64,000 bases of DNA, taken from the NCBI GenBank assembly GCA_964512635.1, contig CAZEJB010000005.1:1-64000 (forward strand), written 5' to 3'. The position numbers and the translations under genes were made by a program. The notes under the pieces are model-generated. The model worked only from the letters and a program-made list of their open reading frames with translations. It was not told the DNA's origin and did no database searches. This stretch comes from JADZFO01 sp964512635. Lineage in GTDB: Bacteria > 4484-113 > JAFGCY01. Shown here one piece after another: positions 44,576 through 52,929 of this stretch; position 1 is the stretch's first letter; every line of letters begins with the position of its first letter.

Positions 44576-46813
44576 ATGAACCGCTTGTGGAATGCCGCTT
44601 TGACCCTGATTCTGCTCAGCCTGCTGACACTGGCCGGGGCCGCCTGCTCCGGCGGGCAGGGCCCGGAAGGCCCGCTGGGCAGCCCCGCCGGTCCGGACAG
44701 CCAAACCGCGCCAGACCTGAACAACCCGGACGCCGACGGCGCGGCAGAGGCCCCCGAAGCTGCCGAGGGACTGCCACGGCCCAGCGAAGTCCGGGCAGCC
44801 TCCGGCAGCTTCAGCAAGACTGTCGAGGCCTCGAACTACGCCATGCGCTCGCTGGGCGCCGAGCCCCTGCCGGACGAGACCGACATGCGGCTGGACTGCG
44901 GCAATGCCAGCAAGCGCGAATGGGCGATCTACTACAGCCAGATCGGCAACGCCCAGATCGGCCCCCTGCAGCTAAAGCTCAAGAGCGGCACGCTGCATAA
45001 GGGCAGCTACTGGGTCGGCTATGGGGACTATGCCTATGACTGCTGGCGCTGGAAGGGCCCCTTTTCCTCTTCGGCCAGCCTGCCGGCGCCGCTGGTCAGC
45101 GACGACCAGAATGTGGTTGTCGCCATCGTCACCCCGACGGGCAGCACCTTTACCTTCGACAAACTGGAGCTGGAGCTCAGCGGTCTTGGAGTTGAAGCGA
45201 TCCTCAGCGCTGACCCGCCGCAGGGTGATGCGCCGCTGGGCGTCGGCTTCAGCGCCGTGGACAGCCAGAGCTTCGACTTCCCGGTGGCGAAGTATGAGTG
45301 GGACTTCGACGGCGACGGCAGCTATGACATCGACAGCGGAACCGACCCGACGGTAGACCATGGCTACAGTGAACCGGGCTGGTTCTATGCCCGCCTGCGC
45401 GTCACGGATAGCAGCGGCGACAGCGATATCGCCGAGCAGCTGGTCAAGGTGACCCTGGGCGGGACGGTGCCGCCGGTAGCCGCTCTGGAGGTCCAGCCCG
45501 CCGACATCGAAGCCGGTGAGCAGGTCCTGCTGGATGGCAGCAACAGCAGCGATATCGACGGCAGCATCGTGCTGTGCTCCTGGGACTTCGACGGCGACGG
45601 AGTCTTTGATCAGGACACCGGGCCGCAGAAGTTCACCAACCATGTCTATGACCAGGCCGGCAGCTTCAACGTGACCCTGCTGGTGGTGGATGACGGCGGT
45701 ATGTCGGACGAGATCAGTGTGCCGATAACGGTGCACGGCTGGTCCAAGGTGGTGGTCGACGCCGGGCCCGGCGCCGGGCTGGGCCTCAGCCTGGCCGATG
45801 TCAACGGCGGGCCGGCCATCGCCTACTACGTCTCGCAGGGCACTGCGCTGAAGTATGCCGTCAGCTCCAGCGCCGAGGGCCTCAGCGCCGCTGACTGGAC
45901 CGTCGGGACCATTGATGGCGCGGGATCGGCGGATGTCGGCAAGCAGCCGGATCTGGCGGTCATCGACGGCCGTCCGGCGATCAGCTACTTTGACGCGACC
46001 GCCGGAGCCCTGCGCTATTCCCGGTCCAGCACGCCGCTGGGCGCCAACCCGGCTTCCTGGACCAGCATCGAGCTGGACAACAGCGACTTCTGCGGCCAGG
46101 GCAGCAGCCTGGCCGTCATCTCCGGCAACCCGGCGATCTCTTATTACGGCGGCAACCTCGGCCTGCGCTATGCCCGCTGCAAGAACGCCAGCGGCAGCGG
46201 TGACTCCCAGCAATGGGACTTCGTCAGCGTCAGCGGCGGTTCGCTGGACGGCCTGTATACATCCCTGGCCGAGATCGGCGGCAAGCCCGCCATTGCCTTC
46301 ATGGACAAGCCCTTTGACGACCTGGTCTATGCCCATGCCAGCGACGCTGCCGGCCTGAGCGCCGACAAGTGGTCGCTGGAAGTGGTGGATGAAGACAGCG
46401 AAAACGGCAAGAACCCGACCCTGATGAATGTCGGCGGGACTCCCGGCATCATCTACTACAACTCCGGGGCCCAGCAGCTGCGCTATGCCCGCTCCGGCTC
46501 GGTGGCGGGCAGTTCCTGGCCGACGAAGCTTCTGCTGGACGACGCCGGCGGAATGGGCAGCGGTTTTGGCGCCAGCGGTGCGCTGATTGGCGGTAAGCCG
46601 TCGGGGGTCTGTCTGCAGGGCGGCAGCTTGAGCCTGAAGTACTTTCACAGCACAACCAGCACGGGCGAGAACCTTGGATTCTGGCAGAGCGAAGATGTCG
46701 ACACTACAGGCGAGGCCAGCAACTCAATCAGCCTGTGCCAGATCAACGGCAAGCCGGCGGTGGCCTTCCACAACAATGCCGACAACAGCCTGATCTATGC
46801 GATCCAGAATTAG
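44576..46813 (+). CDS. PKD-domain lipoprotein with propeller-like repeats
   Basis: Exported lipoprotein of 745 residues. Signal peptide ends in lipobox AGAAC. Two PKD domains lie at about 205-385, each with the signature YEWDFDGDG/WDFDGDG and a terminal V-T/V-P strand. The C-terminal half has repeats of the form GRPAISYFDATAGALRYSRSS, GKPAIAFMDKPFDDLVYAH and GTPGIIYYNSGAQQLRYARS, the same repeat family as in the 32.7-38.1 kb lipoproteins. It is probably a surface-exposed protein; no catalytic residues are recognisable. The start ATG follows GGAGG within a spacer of 7 nt. Confidence 0.82.
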   Translation: MNRLWNAALTLILLSLLTLAGAACSGGQGPEGPLGSPAGPDSQTAPDLNNPDADGAAEAPEAAEGLPRPSEVRAASGSFSKTVEASNYAMRSLGAEPLPDETDMRLDCGNASKREWAIYYSQIGNAQIGPLQLKLKSGTLHKGSYWVGYGDYAYDCWRWKGPFSSSASLPAPLVSDDQNVVVAIVTPTGSTFTFDKLELELSGLGVEAILSADPPQGDAPLGVGFSAVDSQSFDFPVAKYEWDFDGDGSYDIDSGTDPTVDHGYSEPGWFYARLRVTDSSGDSDIAEQLVKVTLGGTVPPVAALEVQPADIEAGEQVLLDGSNSSDIDGSIVLCSWDFDGDGVFDQDTGPQKFTNHVYDQAGSFNVTLLVVDDGGMSDEISVPITVHGWSKVVVDAGPGAGLGLSLADVNGGPAIAYYVSQGTALKYAVSSSAEGLSAADWTVGTIDGAGSADVGKQPDLAVIDGRPAISYFDATAGALRYSRSSTPLGANPASWTSIELDNSDFCGQGSSLAVISGNPAISYYGGNLGLRYARCKNASGSGDSQQWDFVSVSGGSLDGLYTSLAEIGGKPAIAFMDKPFDDLVYAHASDAAGLSADKWSLEVVDEDSENGKNPTLMNVGGTPGIIYYNSGAQQLRYARSGSVAGSSWPTKLLLDDAGGMGSGFGASGALIGGKPSGVCLQGGSLSLKYFHSTTSTGENLGFWQSEDVDTTGEASNSISLCQINGKPAVAFHNNADNSLIYAIQN

Positions 46814-46890
46814 CGCGGGCTGGGACAGGAACTGCAGCCCATCCAGGAAGGCTATACAAAAGTGCGGCAGTATTTGCTATCATCGCTGCC

Positions 46891-48114
46891 ATGAACCCAG
46901 CCAGCCCCCGCCTGCAGGCGCTTTATCTGCTCTCGATGGCGCGCAACTTCACGCCAGCCGACCACGACCGCATCGTGCTGCAGCTTGGCACCCTCGAAGC
47001 TCTGCTGGAATCCCCGGAAGATGAGCTGAAACGAATGGACCTGCGCGGTGGCCAGCTCTCGCGGCTGCTTGAAGCGCGGCGTGGCTGCGACCCGGGCCGC
47101 GAGATCGAGCGCCTCGCCGCCCGCGAAATCCAGGTCGCCGGCTGGGGCGAGGATGACTATCCTGAGCTCCTGGCCCAGTGCGCCGATGCACCCCTGCTGC
47201 TCTACTGCCGCGGGCGGATGGACCAGATGCTGCACCACGGCATCGGCATCGTCGGCAGCCGCAAGTGCTCCGAACGCGGCGCCGAGATCGCCCGGCAATT
47301 CGGCTATGAACTGGCCGAGCTTGGTATCCCGGTGGTTTCCGGCATGGCGCTTGGCATCGACGGCGCCGCCCACAATGGTGCGCTGGAGGCACGCGGCCCG
47401 ACGGTGGCGGCGGTGGGCAGCGGGGTGGATGTGGTCTACCCGCCGCAGCACCGCCAGCTGTATGAGGAGCTCTGTGAAAACGGCCTGGTGCTCAGTGAAT
47501 ACCCGCCCGGCACTGAGCCCCTGCGGGAACACTTCCCCCAGCGCAACCGCATCATCAGCGGCCTGTCCCGCGGCATCATCGTCGTCGAGGCCCCGATGGG
47601 CTCCGGTGCGCTGATCACCGCCAAGAGCGCTGTAGAACAGGGCCGCGAGATCTTCGCCGTGCCCGGCCCGATCAGCAGCCTCTATGTCAAAGGCTGCCAC
47701 AGCCTGATCAAGAAGGGCGAGGCCAAGCTGATCGAGGGCATCGACGATGTCCTGGCCGAGTTCGGCACCAACAAGGCCAGCCTGCGCAAGGAGCGCGCCG
47801 CCGCGCCCTCCAGCCTGTTCAGCGGCGGGGCACAGAGCGCTGAGTCAGGCGCAGAACAATCCGCCAGCGCCGGCCCGGGCAGCGCTGCGGAAGGCGCCGG
47901 CGCGACCGATAAGGATGCGGGCCCGACGGGCGGGACAGCACTGCCGGCCGCTGAGCGCCGGGTGCTGGAGCTGCTCAGCTATGAGGGCACGCATGTTAAT
48001 GATGTCGTGCGGCGGCTGGGTTTGAGCACGGCGGAAGCGGTCTCGCTCTTGACGCTGCTGGAAATCAGGGGTTTAATCAGCGCCCAGAGCGGGGGTTACT
48101 ACGTCCGTCTCTAG
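46891..48114 (+). CDS. dprA: DNA-processing protein DprA
   Basis: Single-stranded-DNA-binding protein that loads RecA onto incoming DNA during natural transformation; also present in species not known to be competent. It has 407 residues. The Rossmann-like core has GIVGSRKCSERG, GMALGIDGAAHNGAL, and SEYPPGTEPLREHFPQRNRIISGLS. The C-terminal winged helix (DprA_WH, LLSYEGTHVNDVVRRLGLSTAEAVSLLTLLEIRGLI) follows a low-complexity Ala/Gly/Glu linker. The ATG at 46891 is chosen because sequence before it overlaps the PKD gene and is not similar to DprA. Next gene is topA, a common dprA neighbour. Confidence 0.95.
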   Translation: MNPASPRLQALYLLSMARNFTPADHDRIVLQLGTLEALLESPEDELKRMDLRGGQLSRLLEARRGCDPGREIERLAAREIQVAGWGEDDYPELLAQCADAPLLLYCRGRMDQMLHHGIGIVGSRKCSERGAEIARQFGYELAELGIPVVSGMALGIDGAAHNGALEARGPTVAAVGSGVDVVYPPQHRQLYEELCENGLVLSEYPPGTEPLREHFPQRNRIISGLSRGIIVVEAPMGSGALITAKSAVEQGREIFAVPGPISSLYVKGCHSLIKKGEAKLIEGIDDVLAEFGTNKASLRKERAAAPSSLFSGGAQSAESGAEQSASAGPGSAAEGAGATDKDAGPTGGTALPAAERRVLELLSYEGTHVNDVVRRLGLSTAEAVSLLTLLEIRGLISAQSGGYYVRL

Positions 48115-48229
48115 CCCTGAATGACTGACCGGCCGTCCCAGCCAGCGCAGACCAATTAGGCGATTGTGCGCGGCTGAGGGTATAAGGCTCTCTGGACGGG
48201 CAGTATATAAAGGGGCTCATCGAGGGGAA

Positions 48230-50641
48230 ATGGGAAAGAAACTGGTCATAGTGGAGTCGCCGACCAAGGCGAAGACCATCAGCCGCTATCTCGGCGCGGG
48301 CTTCCAGGTGCTCAGCACCGTTGGCCACGTCCGGGATCTGCCCAAGAGCAGCCTCGGTGTCGACCCCGAGCACGGCTTTGCGCCGGACTATCAGGTCATT
48401 ACCGGCAAGGCCAAGACCATCAAGGCCCTCAAGGACAGCGCCAAGGAAGCCGACGAGATCTTCCTCGCGCCTGACCCCGACCGCGAAGGCGAGGCCATTG
48501 CCTGGCACGTCGCGGAGATCCTCAAGAAGCCCGTCAAGCGCATCGAATTCCAGGAAGTCACCAAGCGTGCGATCCTTGAATCCCTCAAGCATCCGCGCGA
48601 GATTGATGTCGACCGCGTCAACGCCCAGCAGGCCCGCCGCGTGCTGGACCGGCTGGTGGGCTATTCCATCAGCCCCCTGATGTGGCGCAAGATCAAGCCC
48701 GGCCTGTCGGCCGGCCGTGTGCAGAGCGTGGCGGTTCGCCTGATCTGCGAGCGTGAAACCGAAATCCGCGCCTTCAAGCCCCAGGAGTACTGGAGCTTCG
48801 AGGGCCAGTTTGCCTGCGGCGGCCAGCACTTTGCCGCCAGCCTGGTGCGCATCGGCGACAAGCGCCTGGCGCGGCCGGCCGGCGAAGGCGATGAGCCCCG
48901 CCGCGACGACGAGAGCGATCCCGCGGCCAGCGGCGGCAGCATCACCGTCAATTCCACCGAGCAGGCGCTCAGGATCGCCGAGGAGGCCCGGGCCCAGAGC
49001 TATGTGATGGGCGAGGTCACCCGGCGTAAGAACAGCCGCCGTCCCGGCGCGCCCTTCACCACCAGTTCGATGCAGCAGGAGGCGGCCAAGAAGCTTGGCT
49101 GGACCGCGCGCAAGGCGATGCAGGTGGCCCAGTCGCTTTATGAAGGCGTTGACGTCGGCTCAGGCCCTGAGGGTCTGATTACCTATATGCGAACCGACAG
49201 CGTCAAAGTCTCCGGCGAGGCCCTTGACGCGGTGCGCGGCACTATCGCTCAGCGCTTTGGCCAGGATTACCTTCCCTCGACGCCGAACTTTTACAAGAGC
49301 AAGAGCGATGCCCAGGAAGCCCACGAGGCTATCCGGCCCACCGATATGGACCGCAGCCCTGAGAGCATTGAGCGCTATCTCAACGCTGATCAGATCAAGC
49401 TTTACCGCCTGATTTACAACCGTTTCCTGGCCAGCCAGATGAAGCCGGCGGAGTTCGAGACAGCCAGCGTTGAGCTGACCGGCGGTCAGTACACCTTCCG
49501 CGCCAGCGCGACGGTCACCACCTTCCGCGGCTTTATGGCGGCCTATGGCGACGAGCGCGAGCGCGAGAGTGAACCGGCGGCAATTCCAAACCAGCCCCCG
49601 GGCAGCAAGGCCCTGCTGGAAGACCTCAAGAGCAGCCAGCACTTCACCAAGGCGCCCCCGCGCTTTACGGATGCGACCCTGGTGAAGGCCCTGGAGGATA
49701 ACGGCATCGGCCGGCCCTCGACCTATGCCGCGATCATCGAGACGATCATCGCCCGCGGCTATGTTGTGCGCGTCCAGCGCGCCTTCGAGCCGACCGAGTG
49801 GGGCTTTGTCACGACCGAAATGCTGACCCACTACTTCCCGGACATCGTCGACATCGGCTTCACCCGCGATATGGAAGAGAAGCTCGACGAGGTCGAAGAA
49901 GGCCGCCAGGACTGGCGCCAGCTGCTGGGGACCTTCTATACGCCCTTTAAGACCAAGATCGACGAGGCAGCCGCCGAGAAGCGTTACTTTAAGGCCAAGC
50001 CCTTTGAGACCGAGGTTGAGTGCGACAAGTGCGGAGCTCCGATGGTCCTGCGCCACGGCAAGTTCGGCCGCTTCCTGTCCTGCAGCACCTATCCCAAGTG
50101 CAGCAATATCAAGAACCTTGACGACAAGGGCAACATCATTGAAAAGGTCACCAGCGAACAGGGCCAGGAAGCCGGCCGCCCCTGCCCGAAGTGCGGCAAG
50201 GGACTGGTGGTCAAGGTCAGCCGCTGGGGCACCAAGTTCCTCGGCTGCAGCGGGTATCCGAAGTGCGACTTCACCTCCGAGCTGCAGACCACCTGCCCCA
50301 AGTGCGGCGGCACCCTGGTGCGCAAGCAGCTGCCGAGCCGCAAGGTGATCTATGTCTGCGAAAACGTGCCCGACACTGCCGCCGACGGCAGCGTGACCGC
50401 GGGCAAGGGCAAGGCATCCGATAAGGCCTGCGACTTCGTGCTCTGGGGCAAGCCCCTGCTGGAAACCTGCCCGCTCTGCGGCTTCTGGCTGGCGGAGCAG
50501 AAGATCCGCGGCACGGACCGCTGGAAGCGCTATTGCCCCAACGCCGCCTGCGCCAACCATAAGGGCTTCAGCGAAGATGCCGCCGGCGAGGAAGGGGCTG
50601 AGGAAGAGGCCGACGAAACCGCCGGCGTCGCCAGCGACTAG
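48230..50641 (+). CDS. topA: DNA topoisomerase I
   Basis: Type IA topoisomerase that relaxes negative supercoils, 803 residues. TOPRIM region: VIVESPTKAKTI and the acidic PDPDREGEAIAWH at about 81-93. Active-site Tyr is at about 319 in GLITYMRTDS. C-terminal tail has four cysteine-pair zinc ribbons (CDKCGAPM, CPKCGKGL, CPKCGGTL, CPLCGFWL). The acidic extreme C-terminus is probably disordered. GAGGGGAA precedes the ATG at 48230; an upstream in-frame ATG at 48164 is not supported by a ribosome binding site. It is 115 bp after dprA on the same strand. Confidence 0.97.
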   Translation: MGKKLVIVESPTKAKTISRYLGAGFQVLSTVGHVRDLPKSSLGVDPEHGFAPDYQVITGKAKTIKALKDSAKEADEIFLAPDPDREGEAIAWHVAEILKKPVKRIEFQEVTKRAILESLKHPREIDVDRVNAQQARRVLDRLVGYSISPLMWRKIKPGLSAGRVQSVAVRLICERETEIRAFKPQEYWSFEGQFACGGQHFAASLVRIGDKRLARPAGEGDEPRRDDESDPAASGGSITVNSTEQALRIAEEARAQSYVMGEVTRRKNSRRPGAPFTTSSMQQEAAKKLGWTARKAMQVAQSLYEGVDVGSGPEGLITYMRTDSVKVSGEALDAVRGTIAQRFGQDYLPSTPNFYKSKSDAQEAHEAIRPTDMDRSPESIERYLNADQIKLYRLIYNRFLASQMKPAEFETASVELTGGQYTFRASATVTTFRGFMAAYGDERERESEPAAIPNQPPGSKALLEDLKSSQHFTKAPPRFTDATLVKALEDNGIGRPSTYAAIIETIIARGYVVRVQRAFEPTEWGFVTTEMLTHYFPDIVDIGFTRDMEEKLDEVEEGRQDWRQLLGTFYTPFKTKIDEAAAEKRYFKAKPFETEVECDKCGAPMVLRHGKFGRFLSCSTYPKCSNIKNLDDKGNIIEKVTSEQGQEAGRPCPKCGKGLVVKVSRWGTKFLGCSGYPKCDFTSELQTTCPKCGGTLVRKQLPSRKVIYVCENVPDTAADGSVTAGKGKASDKACDFVLWGKPLLETCPLCGFWLAEQKIRGTDRWKRYCPNAACANHKGFSEDAAGEEGAEEEADETAGVASD

Positions 50642-50680
50642 ACCGGGCCAGTCCGCCATTTTTCACGCCTGGGTTTTAGG

Positions 50681-50696
50681 CCCGCGCGCGTGCGGG
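50681..50696 (+). terminator. Hairpin downstream of topA
   Basis: CCCGC and GCGGG form a 5-bp stem with a 6-nt loop, followed by TATTACT. It is a weak candidate for the topA terminator; a second small dyad precedes it. Confidence 0.35.
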
Positions 50697-50707
50697 TATT
50701 ACTCCCT

Positions 50708-50808
50708 GCGGCGGATGTGAGGCCAGGCTTACTTCCCTTCAACGGATCTGCCTGTTAAGCAGCCAGCGGCGAGAGCCGCTGACCAGCCTGGCCGGTGTTC
50801 TCCGCCGC
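50708..50808 (+). ncRNA. Y RNA-like structured RNA, unit 1
   Basis: Closing helix GCGGCGGA (50708-50715) with TCCGCCGC (50801-50808). Internal loop TGTGA opposite GGTGTTC (7 nt). Second helix GGCCAGGC (50721-50728) with GCCTGGCC (50786-50793). TACTTC at 50730-50735 starts the apical part, which holds a GNRA-capped hairpin CAGCGGC/GCCGCTG. Same layout in units 2-4. It lies in the spacer between topA and the Ro60 gene. Confidence 0.75.
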
Positions 50809-50820
50809 ATTGCCATCCAT

Positions 50821-50916
50821 CCTGCGGATGTGAAAGGACGGGCTACTTCGACTGTGGATCGAGACTCCTGGCGGGCGACCGCAAAGGGCTGTACCCTCCT
50901 TGGCTTTCTCCGCAGG
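50821..50916 (+). ncRNA. Y RNA-like structured RNA, unit 2
   Basis: Closing helix CCTGCGGA (50821-50828) with TCCGCAGG (50909-50916). Internal loop TGTGA opposite GGCTTTC. Second helix AAGGA-c-GGG (50834-50842) with CCCTCCTT (50894-50901), one bulge. TACTTC at 50844-50849. A small hairpin GGA-TCGAGAC-TCC with a seven-base loop resembles a T-arm. All pairs differ from unit 1 but keep complementarity. Confidence 0.75.
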
Positions 50917-50948
50917 CCGCGGCGGCGCGGCCGGCGCGATGGATGTTC

Positions 50949-51049
50949 GACGGGTGTGATCAGCGGGCTACTTCTGGTAAGCCGCAAGGCCGCAGTTCGA
51001 AGCTGTAAACCCTTAACAGGGACTTGTGCCCGCTGAAGCTTTCCCCGTC
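50949..51049 (+). ncRNA. Y RNA-like structured RNA, unit 3
   Basis: Closing helix GACGGG (50949-50954) with CCCGTC (51044-51049). Internal loop TGTGA opposite AGCTTTC. Second helix TCAGCGGGC (50960-50968) with GCCCGCTGA (51028-51036), 9 bp. TACTTC at 50969-50974. The apical part contains CAG-TTCGAAG-CTG, a T-loop-like hairpin, and CCC-TTAACA-GGG. It abuts unit 4, so processing from one transcript is likely. Confidence 0.75.
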
Positions 51050-51116
51050 AGGCGGACGTGAGGATCGGGATACTTCAACTTCGAGTGTTCAGGGCCCGGT
51101 CCACTTTTCTCCGCCT
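51050..51116 (+). ncRNA. Y RNA-like structured RNA, unit 4 (short)
   Basis: Closing helix AGGCGGA (51050-51056) with TCCGCCT (51110-51116). Internal loop CGTGA opposite ACTTTTC. Second helix GGATCGGG (51062-51069) with CCCGGTCC (51095-51102). TACTTC at 51071-51076. The apical part is only about 25 nt, so it lacks the tRNA-like hairpins of units 2 and 3. The 180 bp between this unit and unit 5 shows no gene and no further unit that I can fold. Confidence 0.72.
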
Positions 51117-51295
51117 GAATTCAAGTCTTCGCCGCTACACCCCTTCCGGTTGATGCAGCAGAGCACCATCAGGATCCCAAACTGATTTCGCCAGGGCCTG
51201 CGCACGGCCGTCTCTTCCCCGTTCACAGCGCCTTGATTTCTGCAGATTTTTCGCCGCACGCTATGGCACTGTTTAAGGCGGGGTAAAACCCTTTC

Positions 51296-51396
51296 TGCGG
51301 ACGTGAGAAGTCACATAGACACGCAATCGGTTCAGGAAGGTGCCTACAGGCACTGACGGCTTGCCATGGGCAGGCCGGCCTGCCCGTCGCTCCGCA
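51296..51396 (+). ncRNA. Degenerate fifth unit in the Ro60 leader
   Basis: TGCGGA-CGTGA at 51296-51306 matches the 5' end of the other units and TCCGCA (51391-51396) can close it. The second helix and TACTTC are missing. An 18-bp perfect palindrome, GGGCAGGCC/GGCCTGCCC at 51368-51385, lies inside. The 3' end touches the GGGAGG ribosome binding site of the next gene, so it may be a regulatory leader rather than a free RNA. Confidence 0.45.
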
Positions 51397-51408
51397 TGGG
51401 AGGTCGTC

Positions 51409-52866
51409 ATGAAGTTTAATTTTTCCCGGCTGCTTGGCCGCATTACTGATGCTCGCAACCTCGCGGGTGGCACGGCCTATCGCCTGCCGGCCGAGGCCGA
51501 GCTGACCCTGCTTGCGCTGACCTCGATGGTCGAGCCGCAGTTCTACCGCGGCGTGAACGCCCAGCTGAAGCGCATGCAGGAACTGCTTGACCAGGTCAGT
51601 CCGCGCTTTGCGGCCCAGGCCGCGCTCTTTGCGCGCCGGGAATTCGGTATGCGCAGCATTAGCCACTTCATGGCGGCTGATGTCGCCCGGCGTGCCAAGG
51701 GCGAGCAGTGGACCCGCCGCTTCTTTGAGCGCATTGTTGTGCGCCCGGACGACATGGGCGAGATCATCGCTGCGTGCTGGGGCGGGGACAAGCGCAGTGC
51801 CGGACGCGGACTGCCGAAGGCCCTGCGCCGGGGCTTTGGGGCGGCGCTGGCCGGGATGGACGATTACGCTCTGGGAAAGTACCGCGGCGAGAATGACGCG
51901 GTCAGCCTGGTCGACATCGTCAACCTGGTCCATCCGCCGCACAGCGAGCCGCTCGGCCGGCTGGTCCGCGGTGAGCTGCGCGCCAGCGGCACCTGGGAGC
52001 ACGCGCTGACCCAGGCCGGGCAGACGGCGGAGAGCGATGAGCACAAGGGTGAGCTGAAGGCCGCGGCCTGGCAGCAGATGCTGGAAGGCGGCAAGCTGGG
52101 CTACTTCGCCCTGCTGCGTAACCTGCGCAACATTGAGGCCCAGGCGCCGGAATCCCTGCCGCTGGCGCTGGCCCAGCTGATCCGCGCCGAGTCGATCAAG
52201 CGCAGCCGTGTGCTGCCCTTCCGCTTCCTGAGCGCCTACAAGCAGTTTGCGAAGCTGGATGGCGCCAACGCCCGGCTGATCCGCGCCGCGCTGAGCGAGG
52301 CGGTCGACATTGCGCTGGCCAACATCCCGGCCCTGCCTGGCCGCAGCCTGGTCGCCCTGGATGTCTCCGGATCGATGTGCACGCAGGTTCGCAAGGCGGA
52401 CTACAGCTGCGTCGAGATCGGCGCTCTGTTTGCCGCGGCCCTGGCCAAGGCCCAGAACGCCGAGGTCATGACTTTTGCCAACAGCGCCAGCTGGCTGCGC
52501 TATGACCCGCGCTCCAGCACGATGAGCCTGACTGAGAAGCTGCTTCTTGGCGTTGGTGGCGGAACCGACTTCAACGCGATTTTTGACGGCCTGCTGCTGC
52601 CCTTCGAGCGGATTTTCATCCTCTCGGACATGCAGGGCTGGGTCGGCGGCGGCGCCCCGGTGGCCAGCTTTGCGGCTTACCGCCAGCGCACCGGCTGCAG
52701 CCCGGCGATCTACTCGATCGACCTGACGGGCTATGGCAGCCTGCAGTTCCCCTACGGGAAGGTCTTTGCCCTCGGCGGCTTCAGCGAGAAGCTCTTTGAG
52801 CTGCTGCCGCTGCTTGAGGAGGATCCCGAGGCCCTGATCAACCGTGTCAAGGCCATTGAGTTTTAG
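51409..52866 (+). CDS. rsr: Ro60 orthologue (TROVE and vWA domains)
   Basis: RNA-binding protein of 485 residues related to Ro60/Rsr, a ring of HEAT-like repeats (TROVE, about 20-305) followed by a vWA domain. The MIDAS metal site is intact: DVSGS at 318-322, T386 (GGGTDF) and D407 (LSDMQG). Bacterial Ro binds Y RNAs, which gate access of other RNAs and can tether nucleases such as PNPase; it is linked to stress survival and RNA quality control. GGGAGG lies 5 nt before the ATG; the upstream in-frame ATG at 51340 is inside the leader structure. The tandem structured RNAs upstream are the likely partners. Confidence 0.93.
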   Translation: MKFNFSRLLGRITDARNLAGGTAYRLPAEAELTLLALTSMVEPQFYRGVNAQLKRMQELLDQVSPRFAAQAALFARREFGMRSISHFMAADVARRAKGEQWTRRFFERIVVRPDDMGEIIAACWGGDKRSAGRGLPKALRRGFGAALAGMDDYALGKYRGENDAVSLVDIVNLVHPPHSEPLGRLVRGELRASGTWEHALTQAGQTAESDEHKGELKAAAWQQMLEGGKLGYFALLRNLRNIEAQAPESLPLALAQLIRAESIKRSRVLPFRFLSAYKQFAKLDGANARLIRAALSEAVDIALANIPALPGRSLVALDVSGSMCTQVRKADYSCVEIGALFAAALAKAQNAEVMTFANSASWLRYDPRSSTMSLTEKLLLGVGGGTDFNAIFDGLLLPFERIFILSDMQGWVGGGAPVASFAAYRQRTGCSPAIYSIDLTGYGSLQFPYGKVFALGGFSEKLFELLPLLEEDPEALINRVKAIEF

Positions 52867-52868
52867 CA

Positions 52869-52921
52869 GGCCAGCCCAGGCTGGCCGCGGATGCAGCGGG
52901 CCGGCAATGCGGCCGGCCCGC
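52869..52921. terminator. Two hairpins between convergent genes
   Basis: GGCCAGCC/GGCTGGCC (52869-52886, 2-nt loop) and GCGGGCCGGC/GCCGGCCCGC (52896-52921, 6-nt loop) follow the Ro60 stop and precede the convergent small membrane gene. GGGTTTC follows, with a short T-run. They probably end transcripts from both sides. Confidence 0.65.
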
Positions 52922-52929
52922 CCGGGTTT

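Noticed and set aside
44155..45000. Frame upstream of and overlapping the PKD lipoprotein
   Set aside because: It runs through repeat sequence and out of frame into the PKD gene; no start signal.
49160..50659. Long minus-strand open frame opposite topA
   Set aside because: topA is certain on the plus strand and the shadow has no recognisable protein features.
50708..51396. tRNA genes in the topA-Ro60 spacer
   Set aside because: T-loop-like hairpins occur, but no unit has a full acceptor stem, D-arm, anticodon arm and CCA-type end.
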